Source: Astragalus membranaceus
Lineage: Eukaryota > Streptophyta > Magnoliopsida > Fabales > Fabaceae
Assembly: GCA_039519185.1 (NCBI GenBank)
Contig: CM076846.1
Span: 69,984,666-70,048,665 of the forward strand
Reading direction: 5' to 3'
Length of the DNA: 64,000 bases
Below are positions 32,370-42,400 of this stretch, piece by piece. The position numbers were made by a program, and so were the translations under genes. Each line of letters begins with the position of its first letter. Position 1 is the first letter of the stretch. The notes beneath the pieces were generated by a model. That model did not search any database. It worked only from the letters and a program-made list of their open reading frames with translations, and was not told the origin of the DNA.

Positions 32370-32414
32370 AGTGCTATAGCATCAGGTGCTATAGCATCCG
32401 GTGCTATAGCATCA
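32370..32414. repeat. Three 15-bp palindromic units (GGTGCTATAGCATCN)
   Basis: Units at 32370-32384, 32385-32399 and 32400-32414, exact 15-bp period. The core tgctatagca is a perfect palindrome. Further single copies lie at about 32803 and 34482 in the same LTR. Confidence 0.9.
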
Positions 32415-33237
32415 TTGTGCACAGTAGAGCTGGGGCCCACTTGAAAACAACAGCAGAAAGCAGATCTGCAGTGAATCCTAATCTGTCCAGTCAGTGCCTT
32501 CCTATGGCCACAATCCATGCTGATGCAGCCACCCTCCTACCACTTGCTCTTTGCCAATTGTCTACCATGGAGAGACAACATACCTTTAGTTGGTGAAAAG
32601 AAGACCCACTTGCCTCATCCACTTGCAAAGAAAGGAGGGAAAGCTCAACTATAAAAGCAAGCCTCACTTCTACACTTCAGCATGCACACTTGAGCACGAA
32701 AATTCTTTGGTTTGAGAGGAAATATACAAGTAACAAAACTGTTCCATTGCACCCATTAAAGATCCATCCTCAAGCCACTTGAAGATTATGCCTGGTTCAT
32801 GCTATAGCATTGTCAGCACACCAGCACACGTGTGGAAGTTGAAGGAGTGTATCTTCTGCACATTCTTATTCTATTTCTTGTCTTGGTGATATGAGCACCT
32901 CTGTTTGTAAGTTGTTGACATTGTTTATCATGAGCTAAACACCTTTTGGTTGGATTGCTTAAGCAATGTAATGACATTCTAATGTGTTGATGATATAGTA
33001 GTTTGATGTATGCATTTTAATCTTTGTGTTTCAATATTTCCAAACTTGTTTTGGTACTGGCCAACTAAAATAGGTAGATTCATGGATTCAGAAATGGTTT
33101 ATGAATAGATCTCAAAGATTAATATGAGTGAGTGGTTGTTTTAAAGACATTTAGAACAATCCTTGCCCAAACCTAGACATAAGAGGGCTTAGTTCATAAA
33201 GTGAACACTATGGGTTCTTTAATATACAAAGGTGAAC

Positions 33238-34482
33238 CACTACAAGAAAAACGTGTTTTCCGGCGGAAAAAATCCGCCGGAAATGCACCAAATCCGTCGG
33301 AAAAGTGACGTTTCCGGCGGATTTTTTCCCCCGGAAATCCGCCGGTAAAACACTCGTAGGTAATGTTTTCCGGCGGATTTTTTCCGCCGGTATTTCACAT
33401 TTCCGGCGGAATTTTTTTAAATAAAAAATAATTTTTTTTTTTGAAAAATCTGTCGGAAACGCGCATTACCGGCGAATTTTTCCGTCAGTAATTTCCGGCG
33501 GATTTTTCCGCCGGTAATGGGCGTTTCCGGCGGATTTTTTAAAAAAATAAAAATTAATTTTTTTTTGAAAAATCCGCCGGAAATGCACATTACCGGCGGA
33601 TTTTTTATTTATTTTTAAAAAAAAATATTTTTTTTTTTAAAATCTTTTCGAATTTTAAAATTTAGTATGTAATATAATAAGAAGTAAGAAAAATGAAAAT
33701 GAGGTAGAGTATGAGAAAAATGATATAGAACAGAATGAGAAGGAATAAATGAATGAGAATGAAGAAGTAGGAATGAATAAGAAGGAAAAAGAGTATGAGA
33801 AGAAATAATATTGGAGAGAATAAAGGAGAGTATGAGAAGGAGAGTATGAGAAGTAATAATATAGGAGAGAATAAGAATGAAGAAGTAAGAAAGAATAAAA
33901 ATGAAAGAATGAAGAAGAAAGATGAAATATAGAAGAGAGATATGTAGAGAAATTTATGGAGATTAGAGAGTATGAGAAAGAAGAAGAAAGATAAGATAGG
34001 GAGGGAAAGTGTAGAAATGAATGAGAATGAAATAAAGAGTGAAATGAGAGAATGAGAAGAGTGTAAGAGAAAGTTTTATATATAGGCATTTTCGAACGGT
34101 TCCGGCGGATTTACCGGCGGTTTTTTCCGTCGGAAATGTACATAACCGGCGGATTTTTAAAAATAAATAAATAAATAATTTTTTGAAAAATCCACCGGAA
34201 ATGTGCATTACCGGCGGATTTTTAAAAAAAAAATAATAATAATTTTTTAAAACTCCATCAGTAATGTACATTTCCGGCGGATTTTTAAAAATAAATAAAT
34301 AAATAATTTTTTGAAAAATCCGCCGGAAATGTGCTTTACCGGCGGATTTTTAAGGATTTTTAAAAATAAATAAATAAATAATTTTTTGAAAACTCCGCCG
34401 GAAATGGACATTACCGGTGGATTTTTTTAAAAAAAAAATAAAAATTATTTTAAAAATCCGTCGGAAACGCGCATTATCGGCT
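33238..34482. mobile_element. Truncated CACTA element nested in the solo LTR
   Basis: It begins CACTACAAGAAAAACG, the common plant CACTA terminus. It has subterminal arrays of tttccggcggatttt and its reverse complement (33255-33610 and 34098-34478) around an A/G-rich middle. The expected cttgtagtg end is missing on the right, where LTR sequence (ctatagcatc) resumes, so the right terminus was lost. No coding region, hence non-autonomous. Confidence 0.8.
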
Positions 34483-34744
34483 ATAGCATCAACACAGAAG
34501 ATAAAATTACTAAGCAAAAGCAGTCCAACTAATCCTTTACCATATAGTTTCATATTTATTTCTTAGCAACTTATCTCTTTATTTTACTGTTCTCAATATT
34601 GTGACCTACTTTATACATTAACTCCCTGAGTTATTTCAACTATAAATTAAGAACAATCCCTGTGGGTTCGACCTTTCTCTACTATATTACTTGTGTGACT
34701 ACGTATACTTGCGTATATAAAATCCACAACAGATATCCAATCCA

Positions 34745-36259
34745 TGATAGCCTCGCAAGTGCACGAGTCGTATCGCGTAATAAAAGAGTTATCGATCCAC
34801 AGGGAGAGCCTAGGTGAATACCAATCTAATTTTTCAAAGTTGATTAACTGAAAAGAAAGTGTTTTTGGAAAGAAGGAATATTTTAGCAAAGTCTACTCAC
34901 TCATGATCATTGTAGACAAAAGAGGAGAAAAGAAAATAAAAGAAGAAGACATAAAGTTAAATAGCGAGAAATAAAAGAAAGCGGTAAAGTGCAAAAATCA
35001 TAAATAGCGGAATTGTAAATGACAGGAAAGTAAATTGCTTGAAAAGTAAATTGCCAGTAATTTACTTGACTTGCCAGTAATTTACTTGACTTGCCAGTAG
35101 TTTACTTGACTTGGAAATTTAAAGGGCAAAAAAGTAAATAACAAGGAAAATAAAGGAGCGGAAAAGTAAAGAGCGAAAAGTAAAGAGCGAGAAAGTAAAG
35201 AGCAATGAAAGTAAATGACTTGGAAAGTAAAAGGGCGAAAAAGTAAATAGCAGGGAAAATAAAAGAGCGGAAAAGTAAAGAGCGAAAAGTAAAGAGCGAG
35301 AAAGTAAAGAGCGAGAAATTAAATAGCAATGAAAGTAAATGACTTGGAAAATAAAAGGGCAAGAAAGTAAATAGCAAGGAAAGTAAATGACTTGGAAAAT
35401 AAAAGGGCGAGAAAGTAAAAAGCGAGAAAGTAAAAAGCGAGAAAGTAAAAAGCGAGAAATTAAAGTGAAGTCATGAATCTTAGAGGAAACCTTGTCATGG
35501 ATTTTTCTCACAAAATTTAAGCTCCTTTACAAGTGAGGATCAAGCCTCTATTTATAGGAAAATATTAGGTCTAAGGTACTTGAGAGGAGGGGCAAAATGG
35601 TCATAAAAAAAAGTGGCAAATCAAGTGGCAAGGGAAAGCCATCAGCAAGTGGGTGCAGCCAAAATTGACTTGTCTGGTGCCAGGGTCGTGCGCCCATGTG
35701 CCTGGGTCGTGCGCCCTGGCCAGTCAATTTTGGCTGCTCTGCGCCAGTTTTGCACTAGGGTCGTGCGCCTATGGTGCCAGGGTCGTGCGCCTTGTGCTGG
35801 CAACAGCTGTGCTGCGTTGCTGGCAAGCATGGGTCGTGCGCCCAGCTCTACCAAAATGGGCAATCTTCAGTTGGAGACACGCACGGGTCGTGCGTGGTAC
35901 ACTCAGGGTCGTGCGCCAGTTCTTTGCTAGTTTTTCCCCAGGGTCGTGCGCCTATGTGCCAGGGTCGTGCGCCAATTTTGCACTAGGGTCGTGCGTGGTA
36001 CACTCAGGGTCGTGCGTGTGCTGCTTGGCGCCCTGTGTGCCTGTCTTGCGCCAGTTTTGCTGCTGCTGTCTTAAAAATTGTTCCTCCTCAAATATTTCCT
36101 AAGTTTCTTCATTTTAGCTCATATTTTCGCTTTTGCTTCAAAATAAAACCTGAAAATAAAAAGTAAACATTTGCAGTAAAATAGCTCAAAAATATAATTA
36201 AAATACTAAAAAGACTTAATAAAATATCTATTAAAAAGACTGTAAAAATAGACTTATCA
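34745..36259 (-). repeat. Athila 3' LTR
   Basis: 1515 bp, same content as the 5' copy shifted by 10152 bp. Confidence 0.95.
35640..36050. repeat. gggtcgtgcg palindrome cluster in the Athila 1 LTR
   Basis: About ten copies of gggtcgtgcg, many extended to gggtcgtgcgcc, with one acgcacgggtcgtgcgt palindrome (arms acgcacg and cgtgcgt around ggt) near 35879. The same cluster is in the other LTR at 45792-46202. Confidence 0.9.
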
Positions 36260-36299
36260 AACTCCCCCACGCTTGAACCTTTGCTTGTCCTCAAGCAAA
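36260..36299 (-). other. Polypurine tract with AGGA stem-loop (Athila 1, at the LTR)
   Basis: Minus strand: TTTGCTTG-AGGA-CAAGCAAA (36299-36280, 8-bp perfect stem), then gttcaagc and gtgggggagtt abutting the 3' LTR. The G-rich run is the plus-strand primer. Confidence 0.8.
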
Positions 36300-37059
36300 A
36301 ACAGTGTAAATCTTTAGGCCGATTCTGAAGGAAAATTATTTTCACATCGAATTATTAAGCGAACTGTGGGGCAATTTCTAACACTTCGGTTTGAGAACTA
36401 CTATCCGGGCTTTTTGTGGAATTGGGAGACAAATTTAAAGTATCAATACATTAGAGAGGATATCAATGTCATCATAGAACCGGTTCCCCAGCATTCTTAA
36501 GTTTGGGTCCTCCATTCACTAGGACCGGGTCTCAAAGGAGGGTCTTTATACGTTGGGTATTCAAGCAATATTTCTTTTTCTTTTTCTTTGATTGTATATG
36601 CTAACCATTCATTTTGACATTTAAAATGCACCAATTTTTGCATTTTGAATTGGTTTTGCAAATTTTTTTTTTTTTTTTTTTTTGAATACCCCAACTCAGA
36701 CGTTTTTCTCCAGTAACCGCGCATCCAGTGAATGTCACCAAGAGAACCAGGTCACTAGTTTCTTTTCAGTCCTTCTAATTGTATTAACAACTGAAAACAG
36801 TCTTAGTAGTGTGTGTGTGAAAAAGTCCTAGAGATAGAAATCGAACCATGATACAATTTTTGTTGCTCCCAACCAGTCCACCTAGATGATTGCTAATGAA
36901 AGATTGAAAAAAAATTATTTTTGTCCAGAAAAGGCTTATCTAAAACATGCTTTAGGGTTCACAAAGTTTCGTGATGGAGGGAGCGGATACAACTCAAAGT
37001 ACAAAAAGATAAAAACTCGGTAAAACAATAAAGACATTCCTAATAAAAGCAATAAAATA
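36300..37059 (-). other. Athila 3' noncoding region
   Basis: No frame of interest. Contains a T run at 36663-36683 and pyrimidine-rich stretches. Typical of the untranslated stretch before the 3' LTR. Confidence 0.6.
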
Positions 37060-37098
37060 CCCCCCCCCCCATGCTTGGACAAGGCATTGTCCTCAATG
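37060..37098 (-). other. Internal polypurine-like tract with AGGA stem-loop (Athila 1)
   Basis: Minus strand: CATTG-AGGA-CAATG (37098-37085), then a short spacer and an 11-base G run (37070-37060). It is placed between the ORF and the 3' noncoding region, about 0.8 kb before the LTR. Confidence 0.65.
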
Positions 37099-37147
37099 AT
37101 TTTTCAAATAAAACGACACAAAAGGGGGGTTAGGATAGCTCACCGGA

Positions 37148-38419
37148 TCACAGCTGCCCGGGCGGGTGCCCCTGATTGATGTTGAAATGATGCATTATGG
37201 TTTGGAGCATATCTGTCACGTGCTCCAGTTGCTGGCTGTGGTACAGCTGATCTTCCCTGATTAGTTGCAACTCTTCGGTTTGCCTTTGCAGCTCTCCACC
37301 TTGCCTTATCTGCTCACTCTCGATCCTTTGGCACCATGCTTGCATGTCAAAGTTTTGGTTATGAAGGGGTTGTTGCTCAGCCATTTCTTCTTGAACTGGC
37401 TCTTGTGCTTCTTGTTGCATTTCCTGGGCTTCATCTTGATATAGCCAATTTGCCTGGCTCCTTGTATCTGTTCTGGCTGGGTCCGGCAAAATGATTGACT
37501 TTTGTTTGGCAATAAGCAGATGGAACGTTGCTGCTCCCTTTTTTGTTGGCTTTACCAAGGACATGCTTTTGCAAATGTCCATATCAATGAACTGGTTCCC
37601 TGCCAAAATTTCTAGATTTCCTAGCTTTTCTTGCAATCCCAGCTTTTCGGCAATGTAGGTTACCATTCCCCCTACAACAATATCCCCTTTTGGTTGTGCT
37701 GCAACACGTGCCAGATTACTCAGGATGTAATGGCAGGTGTTTATCGGCATCCCGTGTACCATTGCCCATAAGCAAAACAGTTCACCTGTTCTGACACCAC
37801 CTGTTTCACTTCTTCCAAAGATAGTGCATGCCATAACCCTAAGAGTATACCGGAAAACCGGACTATGAACTGAGCTAGCTTTTGCGCTTCTTGCTTCATA
37901 GTGATTAATTCCGGTGATTTGTGACCAGAATGTATTAGGGTCATAACCTTGTGGCCTAACAGCAGGATTTATGGAATCGTGAATAAACCCTTGATTTTCA
38001 AAACCCAGCAATTGACAGAAATCACTGAACATCATTTGATAATCTTCATTAAAAAGCCGGAAGCACAGTTTATGGTTTGGGTTTAACACGCTGCTCTCAT
38101 CTCTAGTAATATGCAACGAGCTTAAAAATTCAAGAGTGAGTCCGATATATGTAGCCCTAGGCTCATTCAAAAATTTCAGCCAGCGAACAGTGCTTAACAG
38201 ATATTTCACATTTCCATCTAATCCTAGGGATTGTAGAGTAGGACAAAAATGCGGATATCGTGTAGGAATGACTAACCTTTCGTGGAGAGCCGCAAACTGT
38301 TTTCTTTGGTCTCTGTTTTTGAAGATCACCCCGTATTCATTTGGCGCGCTATCCTTCCTTTTTGTTTTCCCGGTTGAAGTGCTTCCAACTTCAACATTTT
38401 TCATCTTCTTTGAAGCCAT
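37148..38419 (-). CDS. Athila downstream ORF (ATHILA ORF-1 family)
   Basis: A 423-residue frame starting MASKKMKN. It has a conserved central block (FAALHERLVIPTRYPHFC, VRWLKFLNEPRATYIGLTLE, FSDFCQLLGF, MVHGMPINTCHYIL) typical of the ATHILA ORF-1 family. A Gln/Glu-rich coiled C-terminus (QRQTEELQLIREDQ) follows. It sits in the env position after pol, but I see no signal peptide or clear transmembrane segment, so an envelope role is not supported. Function is unknown. The frame is uninterrupted, in keeping with the youth of the element. Confidence 0.85.
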   Translation of the reverse strand: MASKKMKNVEVGSTSTGKTKRKDSAPNEYGVIFKNRDQRKQFAALHERLVIPTRYPHFCPTLQSLGLDGNVKYLLSTVRWLKFLNEPRATYIGLTLEFLSSLHITRDESSVLNPNHKLCFRLFNEDYQMMFSDFCQLLGFENQGFIHDSINPAVRPQGYDPNTFWSQITGINHYEARSAKASSVHSPVFRYTLRVMACTIFGRSETGGVRTGELFCLWAMVHGMPINTCHYILSNLARVAAQPKGDIVVGGMVTYIAEKLGLQEKLGNLEILAGNQFIDMDICKSMSLVKPTKKGAATFHLLIAKQKSIILPDPARTDTRSQANWLYQDEAQEMQQEAQEPVQEEMAEQQPLHNQNFDMQAWCQRIESEQIRQGGELQRQTEELQLIREDQLYHSQQLEHVTDMLQTIMHHFNINQGHPPGQL

Positions 38420-38425
38420 AGCAAA

Positions 38426-39437
38426 AAAGGGTAATTTGGGAATTTTTTGAAAAATGGGGTTCTTGGTGATTTTGGGTTTTGTGATTTTGGTGGTGTTTTT
38501 GGTGTTTTGATGGAGGAATAATGGTTTAGTAATGATAGGTATTGGTTTGGGGGAAGAAATTTGGTGTTTGGGTGGTGTTTTGGGGTGGTTTATGGAGGTT
38601 TTTGTTTATGGTTATGGAGGTACACGAATTTGGGGGTGTGTTTTTGGGTGGAGTTTTGGTGATTTTGATGGTAGGGTTTTGTAGAGGAGGTTGTGGGTTG
38701 TTGTTTTGGTGGAAGTTTGATGGAGTTTGGTTGAGTTTTTGGGTGTTTATGGAGGTTTTAAGTTTTGGGTATGGGGTTGTGAATAGTGTTTTTGTGTGAA
38801 GAAGATGATGAAAGTGATGAAGATGAAGAGTAATTCGTGGGGTACATGGGCATGGGGTCGTGCGCTTTATTCGGTCAAAATGGGCTGTTTTTAGTGTAAA
38901 ACACGCACGGGTCGTGCGTGGCACTCCTTAGGGTCGTGCGCCCTGTTGTTGCTGAAGCTGCTCCAGGGTCGTGCGCCTAGCTCTGCAAAAATGGATCATT
39001 TTTAGTTCAAACAACGCACGGGTCGTGCGTAGTTCACCCAGGGTCGTGCGCCCTGTTTTGTTGCTGATGGCGCCCAGCAAGTTGCCCTGCGCTGCTCCAG
39101 GTCGTGCGCCTAGTTCTGCAAAAAAGGGTCATTTTTAGTTCAAAACACGCACGGGTCGTGCGTGGTGCACCCAGGGTCGTGCGCCCTGTTTTGCTGCTGA
39201 TGGCGCCCAGCAAGGCGCCCTGCGCTGCGCCCGTGGTGCCCATGCTGTCCTGCAGAGTGTTTTTTAGCGCTGTTTTAAACTTCAAAAGCTGCACAAGCCT
39301 CAGGATTGACATAATTTCGAACCGTGAGCTATTTCCCTGTTAAATAAATCAAAAATACATTAAGCCGTGGGTTGCCTCCCACGCAGCGCTCTTTTAACGT
39401 CACTAGCTTGACGGTCAAAAAGAATTTTTTTTTTTTT
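38426..39437 (-). other. Athila spacer between pol and the downstream ORF
   Basis: It holds a cluster of gggtcgtgcg palindromes (38858-39190), including three acgcacgggtcgtgcgt units, and the phrase ggttgcctcccacgcagcgct near 39370 that also occurs (as ggttgcctcccataagcgct) in the second Athila at 61925. No coding frame supported. Confidence 0.7.
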
Positions 39438-42400
39438 TCAATTGGGATCATGTAGAACTAAACTAGTTCCTTTCTCAATTGGGTCACCAATTAAATAATT
39501 TTTCAACCTTTGACCATTGACTTTAAACGATCCAGTTTTCTCGCTCCAGATCTCTACAGATCCAAAGGGGTAAACCTTACGGATTTCAAAAGGACCGGTC
39601 CATCTTGACTTTAATTTTCCCGGAAAAATTTTTAGCCTGGAATTAAACAATAACACCAGGTCACCCTCCTTGAATTCTCTGCGAATAATACGCTTATCAT
39701 GCCAATTTTTTGTTCTTTCTTTGTAAAGTTTGGCATTCTCATAAGCATCCATTCGCAGTTCTTCCAATTCGTTTAGTTGGAGTTTTCTTTTTTCTCCGGC
39801 TAATTCCATGTTCAGGTTAAGGCGTTTAATTGCCCAGTAAGCTTTGTGCTCTAGCTCTACCGGAAGGTGGCAAGACTTCCCATAAATTAATTTGAAAGGA
39901 GTCATTCCTATGGGAGTCTTGTACGCAGTCCGATAAGCCCAGAGAGCATCATCAAGCTTTACCGACCAGTCTTTCCTTGAAGTCGAAACAGTTTTTTCTA
40001 AAATACTTTTAATTTCTCTGTTCGATACCTCAACCTGACCGCTTGTTTGAGGGTGATAAGGCGTTGCAACTTTGTGCCTTACTCCAAACTTTTGTAGTAA
40101 CATTTCAAAATGTTTTGAGATGAAATGGGATCCTCCGTCGCTTATGACAACACGAGGGACCCCGAATCTTGGAAAAATTATTTTTTTGAAAAGTTTTATG
40201 ACTACCTTTGCATCGTTTGTAGGAGAAGCAATGGCTTCGATCCATTTTGACACATAGTCAACGGCTACCAGAATATATTGGTTTCCAAAAGAAGAAGGAA
40301 ACGGTCCCATGAAATCGATACCCCAGACGTCGAAAATTTCAACCTCTAAGATATTATTTAAGGGCATTTCATTTCTTTTTGAAATATTTCCGGTGCGTTG
40401 ACACTGGTCGCATTTAGAAATGAATTGATGCGCGTCTTTAAAAAGGGACGGCCAATAAAAACCAGATTGAAGAATTTTCGTAGCAGTTTTTGAAGAACTG
40501 GCATGGCCGCCATAGGAAGAAGAATGACAATGGTATAGAATGTTACTTACCTCTTCTTCCGGAATGCATCTTCTGAACACCCCATCAGCTCCCCTTTTAA
40601 AAAGCAGTGGCTCGTCCCAGTAATACTGTTTAAGATCATGGAAGAATTTCTTCTTCCGCTGATAATTTAAATCTGGGGGGAGTACTCCTGCTGCAAGGTA
40701 GTTTACAAAATCTGCATACCATGGTGCTTCAGATTTGACCAATGAGAAGAGTTGATCATCCAAAAATGTATCATTAAGCGGCAACTCTTCATCTTTTGTT
40801 CCTTGTAGACGGGACAAATGATCAGCCACAACATTTTCAACGCCTTTTTTATCCCTTATTTCAAGATCAAATTCTTGTAGGAGTAAAACCCATCGGATCA
40901 ATCTCGGCTTGGCATCTTTTTTGTTCAACAAATATTTTATGGCCGAGTGATCAGTAAAAATGATGATTTTCGAACCTACCAGATATGATCGAAACTTATC
41001 AACGGCAAAAACTACCGCCAATAATTCTTTTTCAGTTGTGGCGTAATTCATTTGTGCCTCGTCTAAGGTCCTGCTTGCATAGTATATGGCATGCAATTTT
41101 TTTTCTTTTCTTTGTCCCAGGACTGCCCCAACTGCATAGTCGCTTGCATCGCACATTATTTCAAACGGAAGATTCCAGTCTGGTGGCTGTATGATCGGGG
41201 CAGTAACTAAAGCCTTTTTCAACCTGTTAAAAGCTTCAAGACAAAGATCGTTAAAAATAAATGCTGCATCCTTAAGGAGCAGACTTGTCATAGGTTTTGA
41301 AATTTTTGAGAAGTCTTTTATGAACCGACGGTAGAAACCCGCATGGCCTAAAAAGCTTCTCACCTCTTTTACTGTAGTGGGAGGTAGCATTTTTTCAATC
41401 ACTTCAATTTTTGCACGGTCTACCTCAATACCTCTGTGAGAAATTAAGTGCCCTAGGACAATTCCTTCATTAACCATGAAATGACACTTTTCCCAGTTTA
41501 GAACCAGGTTTACCTTTTCACATCTCTCTAAGACTTTTTCCAGATTGGCTAAACAGTTTTCAAAATTTGAGCCATGGACAGAAAAATCATCCATAAACAC
41601 TTCCATTATGTTTTCAACAAAGTCTGAGAATATGGACATCATACACCTTTGAAAGGTAGCAGGAGCATTACATAGACCAAAGGGCATCCTTCTATAGGCA
41701 TAAGTGCCAAAAGGACATGTGAAAGTTGTTTTTTCTTGGTCGCTAGGGTGGATGGGAATTTGGAAAAATCCCGAATAACCATCCAAATAGCAGAAATGCG
41801 AGTGCTGTGCTAACCTTTCTAGCATTTGATCAATGAACGGGAGAGGGAAGTGATCTTTCCGGGTAGCTTTGTTAAGCTTTCTGTAATCGATACACATCCT
41901 CCATCCCGTAATTGTCCTTGTGGAAATGCTTTCATCCTTCTCATTTTTAATAACTGTTAAGCCTCCTTTCTTAGGTACTACTTGAACAGGACTAACCCAC
42001 TTGCTATCGGAAATAGGATATATTATCCCAGCATCAAGGAGTTTTAAAACTTCCTTTTTAACAACCTCTTTCATGTTTGGGTTTAATCTTCTTTGATGCT
42101 CGATAGAAGGTTTATAGTCCTCTTCCAGTAGTATTCTGTGTATGCAGATTGACGGATTTATTCCTTTAATGTCCTCAATAGTATACCCAATGGCTTTGGG
42201 ATACTTTTTGAGAACATTAAGCAATTTTTCGGTCTCATTTTGTTTCAAATTTGCATTTACAATTACTGGAAAAGTAGAATCAGGACCAAGAAACTCATAC
42301 CTGAGAGATGATGGTAAGGGCTTCAGTTCTATTTTTGGTGTTTCTTTCGGGAGAGGTCGAGGTTTCTCCTCACCCAAAGTTTCAGTACCCAATTCTTGTG

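Larger units (their letters stand above)
32186..34731 (+). mobile_element. Solo LTR of an Athila-like gypsy element, 2.5 kb with nested CACTA
   Basis: It begins TGATAACTCTCC and ends CCACAACA, with the target duplication GATAT at 32181-32185 and 34732-34736. The 3' part has the phrase cctgtgggttcgacc, also found in the neighbouring Athila-type LTR at 56.2 kb. No second LTR or internal domain is attached, so recombination between LTRs has probably removed the body. Without the nested CACTA piece it is about 1.3 kb. It carries the palindromic unit ggtgctatagcatc several times. Confidence 0.88.

Noticed and set aside
33655..34089. Open frame of Ser/Phe/Tyr-rich peptide on the minus strand
   Set aside because: It is the translation of an A/G-rich low-complexity tract in the middle of a non-autonomous CACTA fragment.
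35102..35511. Overlapping open frames in the Athila LTRs (also at 45254-45663)
   Set aside because: They come from gaaagtaaa-type low-complexity DNA, are present in both LTRs as an LTR-internal coincidence, and have no domain.
35613..36102. Cys/Val-rich open frames over the gggtcgtgcg cluster
   Set aside because: Periodic residues (GSCA, VVRP) only reflect the DNA repeat. All three frames are open because the unit lacks stops.
37148..38419. Reading the Athila downstream ORF as a viral envelope protein
   Set aside because: I see no signal peptide, transmembrane segment or glycoprotein features. It fits the ATHILA ORF-1 family of unknown function.
38526..38924. Pro/Thr-rich minus-strand frame between pol and the downstream ORF
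   Set aside because: It is low-complexity tttgggtggtg-type DNA in a noncoding spacer and has no family resemblance.
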